64,000 nucleotides of DNA from Betaproteobacteria bacterium (GTDB lineage: Bacteria; Pseudomonadota; Gammaproteobacteria; Burkholderiales; Sulfuricellaceae). The stretch covers positions 248,001 to 312,000 of the forward strand of contig JAJFTF010000024.1 of assembly GCA_021373185.1 (NCBI GenBank), read 5' to 3'. The notes below the pieces were generated by a model, which made no database searches, was not told the DNA's origin, and saw nothing but the letters and a program-made list of their open reading frames with translations. Numbering within the stretch: the first letter of the stretch is position 1; every line of letters starts with the position of its first letter. The position numbers and the translations under genes were made by a program. Positions 1 to 9,202 of the stretch are shown one piece after another.

Positions 1-2
1 CG

Positions 3-434
3 CTCAATGTACGGCCGACCATTTCCCGCATCATCCGTTACGTGCAGGATCCGAATCCGGCGCTGGCTCTTGCCAACCCCCCAATAGTCAACAATGTGCC
101 GATTATCCAGGCACGCGAAATGGAATCGATCCTCAAGGTCACCAGCGGGCAAACTGCGGTGATGGGCGGTCTGATGCAGGACTCAGTCAGCAACTTTAGG
201 GATGAAATTCCGGGTATTGGCAAAGCGCCGCTGGTCGGCAACCTGTTCAGCCAGCGTAATGATTTGATCACCAAAACAGAACTGGTTATATTTCTGCGCC
301 CGCTAGTAGTCAGGGATGCCAGCGTCAGCGGTGACTACAAGGCCTATCGCAGCTTCCTGCCCGACGAGAATTATCTTAAGGAGCCGAACCAGAACACGCC
401 AGGATTGACTAAAGAGGAAGCAGTCCGACCATGA
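3..434 (+). CDS. mshL: MSHA-type secretin MshL, C-terminal part (5' end outside window)
   Basis: Outer-membrane secretin that would form the channel for an MSHA-like pilus or type II secretion-like machine. The frame is open from the window edge and only about the last 143 residues are present. They carry typical secretin-core features: a VxPTIS-like stretch at the edge, an ESILKV strand, the GGLMQDSV segment, and IPGIGKAPLVGNLF followed by KTELVIFLRP, the hallmark end of the secretin domain. A hydrophilic tail follows. The stop overlaps the start of the next gene by ATGA, which indicates translational coupling with the MshN-like gene. The exact name depends on the missing N-terminus; PilQ or GspD are alternatives, but the mshN/E/G neighbours favour MshL. 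Confidence 0.85.
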   Translation, partial: LNVRPTISRIIRYVQDPNPALALANPPIVNNVPIIQAREMESILKVTSGQTAVMGGLMQDSVSNFRDEIPGIGKAPLVGNLFSQRNDLITKTELVIFLRPLVVRDASVSGDYKAYRSFLPDENYLKEPNQNTPGLTKEEAVRP

Positions 435-1849
435 GCCTGCTAATGGAAGCGCTAAAGAAGGCCGAGCGCGCCAAGCAGGGGCAAATACCCGCATCCGATC
501 AGGGTGCGGCAGAACAAAAGCCTCAACCCGGCATTGAGCAAGAAATTCCGACCTTGCTTGCCTCGGATTTTGAACTGGAACCGCCGCAGAAGGGGCCGAT
601 CCCTACGGCAAAATCCGGGCCCGGCACCGCCGCTGCTCCAGCCCGTCCGGAACCCGCCTTGGCCGCGCCGAATCCGCGCCAAGCTGAAGCCCGTGCACAA
701 TCATATGCGCCACAAGGAGATACCGACTTTCAACGCACAGAGGCCCGCGAAAGATCGCATGCCAGATCGGTATTTACCGCCAAGCAGCCTGCCGGCAGCC
801 GTAAAATACAGATCGCCGGCGTATCCCTGATCGTCGTAGCCGGTATCGCTGGCGCCGTGGCCTTTTATTGGCCGACCTTCCTGGCCCTGATTCCCGGTCT
901 GGCCCCACAAGCCGCATTGACAACACCACGAGCCACTCCAGCGCCACAGGCCACTGCTCCCGCAATGCCTCCCACCCCAGTTCCTGCACCTGCACCAAGC
1001 GCTCCCGATGAGAATGGCGCCCAAACGAAAACCGCATCGGCCACCGTCGCGCCCGCTATAGAGAAAAACACGCCCCAACCAGAATCCAAAAAGAAGGCCG
1101 TCCGCAGGCCCCAGCCAAGCCACCCTTCGGCAACTGACGCGCAAATTGCCGCTGGCGACGAGCTGGAACCCGCTAGGGCGGACGATTCCACGAGACCTCC
1201 AGCCCGCCGCAGGTCAAAATCATCCAGAGAAAACCCGGACATTCAATTCCGGCAGAGCATCGCAGCCATACAGGTTAATCCGACACTCAGTGGAGCCTAT
1301 CAGGCCTTCATTTCCGGCAATCTCGAAATGGCGCAGCAGCAATACCAGAAATTTCTGCGGCAGGAACCACACAGCCGCGACGCCCTGCTGGGCTTGGCTG
1401 CCATCGCTGCAAAACAGCAACAGCTCGGGCAAGCAGGCGCTTATTACAACAAACTGCTTGAACTCGACCCTGCCGATCCCGATGCCATGGCCGGGTTGAC
1501 CGGAGTACAGGGACAAGCCGATCCGATGCAAAGTGAAAGCCGACTGAAAAAGATGCTGCTGCAGAACCCCCAGGCCGGCGCCCTTTATTTCACCTTGGGA
1601 AACTTATATTCTCAGCAATCGCGCTGGGCCGACGCCCAGCAGGCTTACTTCCGAGCCTATAGCTGCACGCCGGGCAATGCGGACTACGCATTCAATCTCG
1701 CCATCAGTCTTGAACACCTGAACCAAGGCAAACTGGCACTAGACTACTATCAGCGTGCCCTCGCTTTGTCCCAGTCCGGCCCCGCAAACTTCGACAAAAT
1801 TTCAGTTCAGAACCGCGCCAAGGAACTACAGCAATCGGCGGACAAATAA
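431..1849 (+). CDS. mshN: MshN-like TPR protein, pilus biogenesis
   Basis: 472 residues. The N-terminus (MSLLMEALKKAERAK) is typical of MshN/PulB-type accessory proteins. A Pro/Ala-rich linker leads to one membrane span at about residues 125-150. A second, very Pro/Ala-rich periplasmic linker follows, then a C-terminal run of tetratricopeptide-like repeats from about residue 285 to 465 (for example YQKFLRQEPHSRDALLGLAA and YYNKLLELDPADPDAMAGL). Proteins of this kind connect the inner-membrane ATPase complex with periplasmic or outer-membrane parts. The start overlaps the mshL stop and the mshE start lies 4 bases after its stop. In the Vibrio msh operon an AAA ATPase gene, mshM, sits between mshL and mshN; it is absent here. 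Confidence 0.8.
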   Translation: MSLLMEALKKAERAKQGQIPASDQGAAEQKPQPGIEQEIPTLLASDFELEPPQKGPIPTAKSGPGTAAAPARPEPALAAPNPRQAEARAQSYAPQGDTDFQRTEARERSHARSVFTAKQPAGSRKIQIAGVSLIVVAGIAGAVAFYWPTFLALIPGLAPQAALTTPRATPAPQATAPAMPPTPVPAPAPSAPDENGAQTKTASATVAPAIEKNTPQPESKKKAVRRPQPSHPSATDAQIAAGDELEPARADDSTRPPARRRSKSSRENPDIQFRQSIAAIQVNPTLSGAYQAFISGNLEMAQQQYQKFLRQEPHSRDALLGLAAIAAKQQQLGQAGAYYNKLLELDPADPDAMAGLTGVQGQADPMQSESRLKKMLLQNPQAGALYFTLGNLYSQQSRWADAQQAYFRAYSCTPGNADYAFNLAISLEHLNQGKLALDYYQRALALSQSGPANFDKISVQNRAKELQQSADK

Positions 1850-1853
1850 AGCC

Positions 1854-3560
1854 ATGGCAGAACAACGGAACCTCCCCCTAGGCAAACTGCTGGTCCAGAA
1901 GGGCGTTATCAGCGAAGACCAGTTGCGCATTGCCCAACTCGAGCAAGACCGCACTGGCGAATCGCTGAGCAAACTGTTCGTCATTCTCGGTTTTGCTACC
2001 GAGGCCACGGTGCGTGAAGGTCTGTCCGAAAATCTCAACCAGCAGATCGTGGATCTGTCCCACATGATGGTGGACGCTGCTGCGCTAGAACGCATCCCGA
2101 AAGAGATCGCCAAGCGCTACCAGGTTTTTCCGCTTGAATTCGACAAGCAGCGCAACACGATGGTTCTGGCGATGGCCGATACCAACAATATCGTCGCGCT
2201 GGACCAAATCGGCGCCATGCTCGGCAAAGGCATCAGCATCACGCCAATGTTGGCGGTTGGTTCGGAAATCATGCGGGCCATCGACCAATATTATGGGTAC
2301 AAACTATCCATCGACGGCATCCTGCATGAAATTGAAACCGGTGAAGTGGATTACCAGAGCATCAGCACCGTTTCCGACGAATACAGCCACCCGATGGTGC
2401 GATTGATAGACGCGCTACTGGCCGATGCCGTTCAGCACAACGCATCCGACATCCACTTCGAGCCGGAACAAATTTTCCTGCGCATCCGCTACCGTATCGA
2501 CGGCGTACTGCGGCAGATACGCAGCTTGCACAAAATCTACTGGCCGGCAATGGTGGGACGGCTGAAAGTCATGAGCGGCATGAACATTGCGGAGGTTCGC
2601 GCACCCCAGGACGGACGAATGTCGCTCACCTTTTCCGGGCGATCGGTGGATTTCCGCGTCTCGGCGCAACCCACCACCCACGGCGAAAATATCGTGCTGC
2701 GTATCCTCGACCGGCAAAAGGGCATCTTATCCCTGGACAACCTCGGCCTGGTTGAAGAAGATCTGGACCTGCTCAAGCTCATGATCGCCCGACCCAATGG
2801 CATCATCCTGGTCACCGGCCCGACCGGTAGCGGCAAAACCACCACCCTGTATTCCATCCTGAGCCACATCAACACAGAACATGTCAACATCATGACACTG
2901 GAAGACCCGGTGGAATACCCGATGAACATGATACGCCAGACCTCGATCAGCGAATCCAGCAAAATGGAGTTTGGCAACGGCATCCGCTCGATGATGCGAC
3001 AAGACCCGGACATCATTCTGGTAGGTGAAGTGCGCGATACCGAAACTGCGGAGATGGCCTTCCGCGCCGCCATGACGGGCCATCAGGTCTATACCACCCT
3101 GCACACCAACTCGGCGATTGGCGCTTTTCCCCGTCTGCTGGACATCGGCATTACGCCCGAAATCATGACCAGCAATATCATCGGCGTAATTGCCCAACGC
3201 CTGATCCGCAAACTGTGTCCCCACTGCAAGCAACCGACCCGACCCGATGCGCTGGAACGGCGATTACTCGGCATGAATGAAAAAAGCCCGGACGTCACAA
3301 TTTACCATGCAACCGGCTGCGATCACTGCGAGCATCACGGTTACAAAGGCCGTATGGCCATTATGGAACTGCTCAAGATGAACGCCGAGCTGGATGAACT
3401 GATTGCCCACCGCGCCACCGCCCGCGAAATCCAGAATGTGGCTTTGAAATCAGGATTCCGTCCCCTGATGGACAGCGGTATCCGCCTCGTACTCGATGGC
3501 ACCACCTCGCTCGATGAAATGTCGCGTGTGGTGGATTTCACCGACAAGCTTGCCAGATGA
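1854..3560 (+). CDS. mshE: MshE-like pilus extension ATPase (GspE/PilB family)
   Basis: 568-residue cytoplasmic hexameric ATPase that powers pilin polymerisation. The N-terminal T2SSE domain (GKLLVQKGVISEDQL) is followed by the ATPase core. The Walker A motif GPTGSGKT is at residues 322-329, an Asp-box region lies near residue 350, and the Walker B motif ILVGEVRD is near residues 388-395. A C-terminal zinc-binding tetracysteine site has C455/C458 and C489/C492. ATG at 1854 was chosen because MAEQRNLPLGKLL matches the family start and it sits just after the mshN stop; an open frame upstream only reads through mshN. N-terminal MshE domains in this family can bind c-di-GMP, which is family knowledge and not shown here. 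Confidence 0.9.
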   Translation: MAEQRNLPLGKLLVQKGVISEDQLRIAQLEQDRTGESLSKLFVILGFATEATVREGLSENLNQQIVDLSHMMVDAAALERIPKEIAKRYQVFPLEFDKQRNTMVLAMADTNNIVALDQIGAMLGKGISITPMLAVGSEIMRAIDQYYGYKLSIDGILHEIETGEVDYQSISTVSDEYSHPMVRLIDALLADAVQHNASDIHFEPEQIFLRIRYRIDGVLRQIRSLHKIYWPAMVGRLKVMSGMNIAEVRAPQDGRMSLTFSGRSVDFRVSAQPTTHGENIVLRILDRQKGILSLDNLGLVEEDLDLLKLMIARPNGIILVTGPTGSGKTTTLYSILSHINTEHVNIMTLEDPVEYPMNMIRQTSISESSKMEFGNGIRSMMRQDPDIILVGEVRDTETAEMAFRAAMTGHQVYTTLHTNSAIGAFPRLLDIGITPEIMTSNIIGVIAQRLIRKLCPHCKQPTRPDALERRLLGMNEKSPDVTIYHATGCDHCEHHGYKGRMAIMELLKMNAELDELIAHRATAREIQNVALKSGFRPLMDSGIRLVLDGTTSLDEMSRVVDFTDKLAR

Positions 3561-4759
3561 CCGCATTCACCTACCAGGCCATGGATGCCGAAGGGAAGAT
3601 GATCAACGGCAACATGAATGCCGACAACCTTCCCGACCTGGAAATACGCCTGAGACGCATGGGACTGGATCTGATCGACTACAAAACGGGGCAGCGAACC
3701 CTCTCCCTGCTCAAGCGCCCGATCAAGCGCCAGGACCTAATCAATTTCTGCTTCCACATCGAGCAGCTCAGCGGTGCCGGCGTTCCGCTGCTGGAAGGTT
3801 TGGCCGATTTACGCGACAGCGTCGATCATCCACGCTTTCGCGACATCATCGCCGACCTGATTGAAGAAATCGAAAGCGGCTTGCCTCTATCCGAAGCGCT
3901 GGCACGCCACCCGCTGGTTTTTGACAGCACCTTCGTCAACCTGGTCAAGGTGGGCGAAAATAGCGGCAAAGTCACGGAGATATTCAAGAGCTTGGGCGAA
4001 AACCTGAAATGGCAGGATGAGCTACTCTCGCAGACCAAAAAACTGATCATGTATCCGGCATTTGTCGCTATCGTCGTACTCGGGGTCACCATCTTCCTGA
4101 TGATCTACCTGGTGCCGCAAATCGTCGGATTCCTGAAAAACATGGGGCAGGAACTACCGCTCAACACCAGGATACTCATCTTCGTCTCGGATATTGTCGT
4201 CAATTACTGGTATGTAATTCTTGCCATTCCATTGCTTATCTGGATCAGCATCGCCACTCTGATCAAGATAAGCCCCAGAGCCAGTTACAAGGTGGATGAA
4301 TACAAACTGCGCATCTGGTTTTTCGGGCCGATCCTGCAAAAAATTATCCTTGCCCGCTTTACCACTTTTTTCGCCTTGATGTACGCCTCTGGCATCCCTA
4401 TTCTCGATGGCATCCTGCTGGCGGAGAAGATCGTCAGCAATCAGGTTGTCGCCAGTGGACTGCGCCGCGCTCATCAGCTCATCTCGGAAGGGCAAGGCGT
4501 GACCAATGGCTTTCAAAACACCGGCCTGTTCCCGCCCTTGGTAATCCGCATGCTCAAGATTGGAGAAGCGACCGGCGCCCTGGATACGGCGTTGCGCAAT
4601 GTCAGCTATTTTTACAACCGCGAAGTCAAGGAACTGATCGAAAAAGTGCAGACCATGATCGAACCGGTCATGACCGTGATTCTCGGCGCCATTCTGGGGT
4701 GGATCATGCTGGCCGTACTTGGGCCGATCTACGAAACCATTAGCAAAATAAAAACCTGA
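3557..4759 (+). CDS. mshG: MshG-like inner-membrane platform protein (GspF/PilC family)
   Basis: 400 residues, the normal length for GspF/PilC. There are two T2SSF domains, at about residues 65-190 and 270-392. The first carries the family pattern FCFHIEQLSGAGVPLLEGL and the second FTTFFALMYASGIPILDGI. Membrane spans lie near residues 165-190 and 212-235 and at the C-terminus. The protein forms the inner-membrane platform on which the MshE ATPase acts. The start overlaps the mshE stop by ATGA, so the two are co-translated. A 91-base gap before the next gene contains no clear terminator. Confidence 0.9.
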   Translation: MTAFTYQAMDAEGKMINGNMNADNLPDLEIRLRRMGLDLIDYKTGQRTLSLLKRPIKRQDLINFCFHIEQLSGAGVPLLEGLADLRDSVDHPRFRDIIADLIEEIESGLPLSEALARHPLVFDSTFVNLVKVGENSGKVTEIFKSLGENLKWQDELLSQTKKLIMYPAFVAIVVLGVTIFLMIYLVPQIVGFLKNMGQELPLNTRILIFVSDIVVNYWYVILAIPLLIWISIATLIKISPRASYKVDEYKLRIWFFGPILQKIILARFTTFFALMYASGIPILDGILLAEKIVSNQVVASGLRRAHQLISEGQGVTNGFQNTGLFPPLVIRMLKIGEATGALDTALRNVSYFYNREVKELIEKVQTMIEPVMTVILGAILGWIMLAVLGPIYETISKIKT

Positions 4760-4850
4760 GAAGCGGTCTCGATAAATATCATGAGATACGTTGCGCCCGT
4801 AAAGCCCGGCAACCAGAACATTCAACCAGGCAGCAATCCAGAGCCCCGCC

Positions 4851-6431
4851 ATGTTTAGTAAGCTTCTTGCCTATCACACTGGTACTCATACCGAAGTTTA
4901 TACTTGGCGAAGCGGCACCCTGTCTGCAAAAATCATCTTCAATGCCGATGTGGATGGTTTCGCCAAATTTGCCGCATACCTGAAGAAGAATAGTGGATCG
5001 CCTTTATATTTCCTGGTGGATATCGTCGAGGAAAACTTCCGGCTCGACACCATCCCCCACGTACTTGGTCAATCCCGCACCACCTTGATCGACCGCAAAC
5101 TGGAACAACTGTTCCGCAACGAACCCCACCGCTATGCCGAGATTCAGGGGCGCACGACAGAAGGGCGGCGAGATGACCAACTCCTGCTCTCCGCCCTAAC
5201 CAACAACGAATCAATCAATCCCTGGATCAATGTCGTCCTGGAATGCAGAATACTGCTCGTGGGCATCTACTCTGTCCCGCTGCTAAGCCAGGAGGTCATC
5301 CCCAAGCTTGGCTTGGTGGATCTGCCACACCTACTGTTGCTAACCCGCCAGAACAGTGCCGGACTGCGCCAAAGCTACTTTCAGAACGGTCGGCTCAAAT
5401 TCAGTCGTCTGGTTTTCGTTGATGACAATGGCACAGATTCCCTGATTCAGGTGATCAATGAAGAAAGCACCAAAACTCAGCAATATCTCAGTAACCAGCG
5501 CCTGCTACCGCAAGATCAACCACTGGAAATTCATTTCCTTTGCCGCGACAATGAATGCAGAACACTCCTTGATCGAGACTCCGACACCGCATTGCGCTAC
5601 CAGTGCACGCTCCACGAGCTGAGCAATGTTGCCACCGCCCTCAAACTCCGCTATTTGCCGACCACCGATGTTGCAACCCTGCTCCTGCAATTTCTGGCTC
5701 ACCATCGCGTTAAAAACCAATATGCCAGCACGTTTGAAACCAACTCATGGCGGTTGAACCAGATTAAATTTTCAATCAAATCCAGCAGCATCGCCCTCTT
5801 TCTCCTTGGCGCCCTTTCCACCGCCTACAATATTGCCAGTGTGCCCAACCTCGCCGTACAGGCCAATCAAGCACGCAACGAAGCAACGCTGCTGGAGGCG
5901 CAAACACAGGCAATGGAAAAATTGCGACCGGCAAGCCAGGCGCAATCCCTGCCTGCAGAGCCCGATGTTTTAAAAGAAACCGTGGAACTGGTGAGAGACC
6001 TTATCGCCCACCCTCGTACTCCGGAAGTGCTGATGACACATATCAGCCAGGCACTGGAAGAGCAGCCGCAGATTCGACTGAACCACTTCCAGTGGACAGC
6101 TACAGCCAGCATCGAGAAAAAACCTCTGACGGGCACCGCCACACCAGACACAGACAACTCGATTTTCGAAGAAACACTGCTTGAAGGAGAAGTTGGTCCT
6201 TTTATTGATGACCGCGATGCGCAGGCAGCAGTTGAGCATCTGATCTCGAAACTAAGAGAAATTCACGACATGCAGGTCACGCCGATCACGCAACCGATCC
6301 AGCCAATTCTAGCTACCCCACAGACCTCGCTCAAAGGTCGCATCTCTGCAGATCTACAAACACAGGTGCAACCACAGCCGCATCTCTCCAATTTTTCACT
6401 CAAGCTGAAATTCCGGATAACAAAACCATGA
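4851..6431 (+). CDS. MshI-like pilus assembly membrane protein (PilM/PilN-like)
   Basis: 526 residues without a strong motif. The N-terminal 300 residues look like a soluble, degenerate PilM/actin-fold-like domain. A membrane segment follows at about residues 310-335 (SSSIALFLLGALSTAYNIA), then a coiled-coil-like stretch and a periplasmic domain that resembles PilN in layout. Its position after mshG and before PilO-like and PilP-like genes matches mshI in msh operons, and this context is the main reason for the call. The start ATG has a poor ribosome site. The stop overlaps the next start by ATGA. The function as part of the inner-membrane alignment complex is inferred. Confidence 0.55.
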   Translation: MFSKLLAYHTGTHTEVYTWRSGTLSAKIIFNADVDGFAKFAAYLKKNSGSPLYFLVDIVEENFRLDTIPHVLGQSRTTLIDRKLEQLFRNEPHRYAEIQGRTTEGRRDDQLLLSALTNNESINPWINVVLECRILLVGIYSVPLLSQEVIPKLGLVDLPHLLLLTRQNSAGLRQSYFQNGRLKFSRLVFVDDNGTDSLIQVINEESTKTQQYLSNQRLLPQDQPLEIHFLCRDNECRTLLDRDSDTALRYQCTLHELSNVATALKLRYLPTTDVATLLLQFLAHHRVKNQYASTFETNSWRLNQIKFSIKSSSIALFLLGALSTAYNIASVPNLAVQANQARNEATLLEAQTQAMEKLRPASQAQSLPAEPDVLKETVELVRDLIAHPRTPEVLMTHISQALEEQPQIRLNHFQWTATASIEKKPLTGTATPDTDNSIFEETLLEGEVGPFIDDRDAQAAVEHLISKLREIHDMQVTPITQPIQPILATPQTSLKGRISADLQTQVQPQPHLSNFSLKLKFRITKP

Positions 6432-7081
6432 TCCGCATCCGGCTCCCAAAATCCATCAAGGGAAACTTGCAGTTCCTGGGAATGCCGCTGATCCTGCTAG
6501 GACTGAGCATCATCACCGGCGTGGGCCTGTTTTTTGGCAGCATGGCTTATGAGCGCCACAATCTGGCGCGCTATGCCGAAGCCAATCAACAGCTCAGCAC
6601 TGCGCGCCAAAGCAACACGCTCGCCCGCGCTAGACAGGAAAATATCAACCGCTACCTTACCGCTTACCAATCCCTGATGGCCGAAAAACAAATCAATGGT
6701 GAAAGGCGGCAGGACTGGATCGACACCCTGAGCCACATTCGCGAACAGCGCAAATTATTCCCCGTGGAATATGATCTTGCGGCACGACGCCCCTATAAAT
6801 TTACCGACATTCCCTCCTCTAGCGCCCTGAATCTCTTTGCCAGCCGAATGAATGTCCGACTCCCTCTGCTCCATGAAGGCGATATCGTCACTTTGCTGGA
6901 TGACTTACGCTCTCGGAAAGTCGGCCTGTTTGTCGTAGATCACTGCAACATTGTTCGCGACCCAAAGGCCAATGACACCCCCCCCCAGTTCGTCCAAAAC
7001 CTCTCTGCAGAATGCGCCGTCGACTGGATCACGGTAGAAACCACCAGTCCGTCGCCGACAACCAAGCCATCCGGCAAGTAG
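6428..7081 (+). CDS. MshJ-like (PilO-like) inner-membrane protein
   Basis: 217 residues. A short cytoplasmic N-terminus is followed by one membrane span (about residues 18-38, LILLGLSIITGVGLFFGSMAY). Next come a charged coiled-coil region (about residues 40-95) and a small periplasmic domain containing LAARRPYKF. This is the layout of PilO/MshJ proteins, which pair with PilN-like partners. It is translationally coupled to the preceding gene by ATGA. No catalytic motif is present. The assignment rests on topology and order; a lineage-specific accessory protein is the alternative. Confidence 0.5.
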   Translation: MIRIRLPKSIKGNLQFLGMPLILLGLSIITGVGLFFGSMAYERHNLARYAEANQQLSTARQSNTLARARQENINRYLTAYQSLMAEKQINGERRQDWIDTLSHIREQRKLFPVEYDLAARRPYKFTDIPSSSALNLFASRMNVRLPLLHEGDIVTLLDDLRSRKVGLFVVDHCNIVRDPKANDTPPQFVQNLSAECAVDWITVETTSPSPTTKPSGK

Positions 7082-7304
7082 CAATTAAAGAAGCTCCTTT
7101 CGACAATTCCGTCGCCCACCTACTTGTAAAACCCATAAAATCACCATTTACATTCCTAATAATCAGTGGTTTAATGGTGTTTGTTAAATCATTGTCTAAA
7201 CTTTGTACGAATTGTGCCGTTAGTAGGTTTGATGGCAGGGATACGCCAAGCTTTCATCAAATGGCAAATCCCTCTCTTGCCCCCAATTGCAAAACAAGAA
7301 ATTC

Positions 7305-7727
7305 ATGCGCACACGCATTGTTTACCTACTTGTCGCAACAGCGCTTCTGGCGCAATCGCCCGGCTTATGCATGGCGGATCCCATCGGACGCCTGTTTTTT
7401 ACGCCAGAGCAACGCCACGCCCTTGACATACTGCGCAATTCTGGCGGGATACGAACGGAAAATGCAGCAGATATTCAACCCGACGAAATCACCTTGAACG
7501 GTATCGTCAAACGCACTGGCGGCAAATCTACGGTGTGGATAAATCGGGTCGCACAGACCGAAACTGATCTGGTCTTCGGTCCCAAGGCGCAGCCGAGCCA
7601 TGCTCGCTTGCCGGACATTCCGGTCAACGTGCCCAGCTTAAAGAAAACGATCAACCTCAAGGTCGGACAAACCTTGGACGCCAATAGCGGAGAAATCCGT
7701 GAAGGTTACCAACCCGCTACTATCTAG
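7305..7727 (+). CDS. MshK-like (PilP-like) exported protein
   Basis: 140 residues with a Sec signal peptide (about residues 1-24, cleavage near LCMA-DP). The mature part contains an FTPEQRHALD segment and an ITLNGIVKR...STVWIN segment, characteristic of the small MshK/PilP-like periplasmic proteins encoded beside MSHA genes. It may bridge the inner-membrane complex to the secretin. ATG at 7305 was preferred over an in-frame TTG at 7287 because it gives a normal signal peptide. An AT-rich 223-base gap separates it from the MshJ-like gene, so it may have its own promoter. Confidence 0.55.
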   Translation: MRTRIVYLLVATALLAQSPGLCMADPIGRLFFTPEQRHALDILRNSGGIRTENAADIQPDEITLNGIVKRTGGKSTVWINRVAQTETDLVFGPKAQPSHARLPDIPVNVPSLKKTINLKVGQTLDANSGEIREGYQPATI

Positions 7728-7830
7728 AAACCGGCTTCACTCGCCGCTCCTAACACAGCCGTCCTCCAACATTTGACTGCCGATCCACGGCGAAACGGCG
7801 ACGAGTCCCAGCCAATTCTGGCACCAAGTT

Positions 7831-7839
7831 TGTTATAGT
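7831..7839 (+). promoter_or_regulatory. Extended -10 element, candidate leaderless promoter
   Basis: TG-T-TATAGT, an extended -10 hexamer with 5 of 6 consensus bases. It ends 6 bases before the ATG at 7846, so transcription would begin at or very near the start codon. No Shine-Dalgarno sequence is visible before that ATG. No clear -35 box is seen, which an extended -10 can tolerate. Confidence 0.35.
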
Positions 7840-7845
7840 TACGCC

Positions 7846-9165
7846 ATGCGAAATCCGACTACCGCCCAGCAACAAAAAGGCTCTGCCGTCCTGCTTATCC
7901 TGCTCGTCGTTGGGATCGGGGCAGTTGCCTTACTGGTGAACGCGCTCAACAAGGCTAACATGCAGATTGAGCGGGACAAAATCACGGCTGCGGCATTGGC
8001 GCAGGCAAAAGAGGCGCTGATCGGGTATGCCGCCGGCGTTTCCCTGAATCTAACAAGCGCCCCCCGCCCAGGCGATTTGCCATGTCCCGACCTGCATGCG
8101 CTCGGCGACGCACTGGAAGGCTCCTCTTCCACCCCCTGCAATGGCCAAGCCCTTGGCCGCTTGCCATGGAAAACACTGAAATTGCCGGATTTGCGCGATA
8201 GCAGCGGAGAACGCTTATGGTATGCGGTTTCCGTCAATTTCAAGAACTCCACACGGGCGGGAACGCTCAACAGCGACACTGCCGGCACGATTACCGTACG
8301 CGACCCCAGTGGCACCATCGCCTTCGATGGCAGCGGCACCACTGGCGCAATCGCCGTCATTATCTCGCCAGGCGCCGCGCTTACCCGACAGGACAGCGTT
8401 GTCCAATCGCGTGCCAGCGCCGGCTATAACACCGCGACCAATTACCTGGATATCGGCAACGGTGAAGACAATGCCGACTTTATCAACAGCGGCACTAACG
8501 GTTTTATTCAAGGATCGATCCAGGCCTCCGGCGTTACGATCCTGAACGACAAAATCATCACAATTTCCCCCACCGACCTGATGCCCGCAATCGAGAAAAG
8601 AGTGGCGGGCGAGGCGAGGCAGTGCCTGACCGAATATGCCGCTGAGACCGCCCCCTTCAACAATCAAGGCCGCTTTCCCTGGGCTGCATCGCTCAATCCA
8701 GCCCTCGCCCCAAGCTACGCCGATGTATCACTCAGCCGCTTCGGGCGCATACCCGACACGCCGTTTACCAACACCAATACTGATAGCGGCGGTTTGATGG
8801 GCGACATTTGGCATGGCAACTGCAACATTGCTTCGACTTCAGGCTGGTGGTTCGACAATAACTGGAAAGAAATGGTTTTCTATGCGTTGGCCGATGCTTA
8901 CAAGCCTGTGGATCCAATGACGGCACCAAGCTGCGGCACTTGCCTGACCGTCAACGCACCCACCGCCACCGCGAATAAACAAATAGTGGTATTCGTGGCA
9001 GGCCGACGCCTTGCCGGTGTTGCTGGAGGACAGCCGCGCACCACCGACGCCGACAAAGGCGCGATCGCCAATTATCTGGAAAACGAAAATGCGAACGGCG
9101 ATGATATCTTTGAACGCAGCGCCATTACCTCAACCTTCAACGATACAACTGCATTTTCACCATAA
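7846..9165 (+). CDS. Prepilin-like exported protein of the pilus locus
   Basis: 439 residues. The N-terminus has a pilin-like hydrophobic helix (KGSAVLLILLVVGIGAVALL) preceded by a polar leader but lacks the canonical G|FTLLE cleavage site, as in PilX-type minor pilins. The soluble part contains AKEALIGYA, then LPCPDL, GRLPW and LRDSSGERLWYAV. A second half (about residues 255-400) repeats the pattern CLTEYA...GRFPW. The same LIGxA/LPCP/LPW pattern occurs in the next pilin gene, so the two proteins probably share a fold and may interact at the pilus tip. No RBS is visible and the promoter suggests a leaderless message. Function is inferred. Confidence 0.6.
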   Translation: MRNPTTAQQQKGSAVLLILLVVGIGAVALLVNALNKANMQIERDKITAAALAQAKEALIGYAAGVSLNLTSAPRPGDLPCPDLHALGDALEGSSSTPCNGQALGRLPWKTLKLPDLRDSSGERLWYAVSVNFKNSTRAGTLNSDTAGTITVRDPSGTIAFDGSGTTGAIAVIISPGAALTRQDSVVQSRASAGYNTATNYLDIGNGEDNADFINSGTNGFIQGSIQASGVTILNDKIITISPTDLMPAIEKRVAGEARQCLTEYAAETAPFNNQGRFPWAASLNPALAPSYADVSLSRFGRIPDTPFTNTNTDSGGLMGDIWHGNCNIASTSGWWFDNNWKEMVFYALADAYKPVDPMTAPSCGTCLTVNAPTATANKQIVVFVAGRRLAGVAGGQPRTTDADKGAIANYLENENANGDDIFERSAITSTFNDTTAFSP

Positions 9166-9202
9166 ACCCGGTAAAATGTTCAAACATTATCAGAGGCAAG
9201 CA

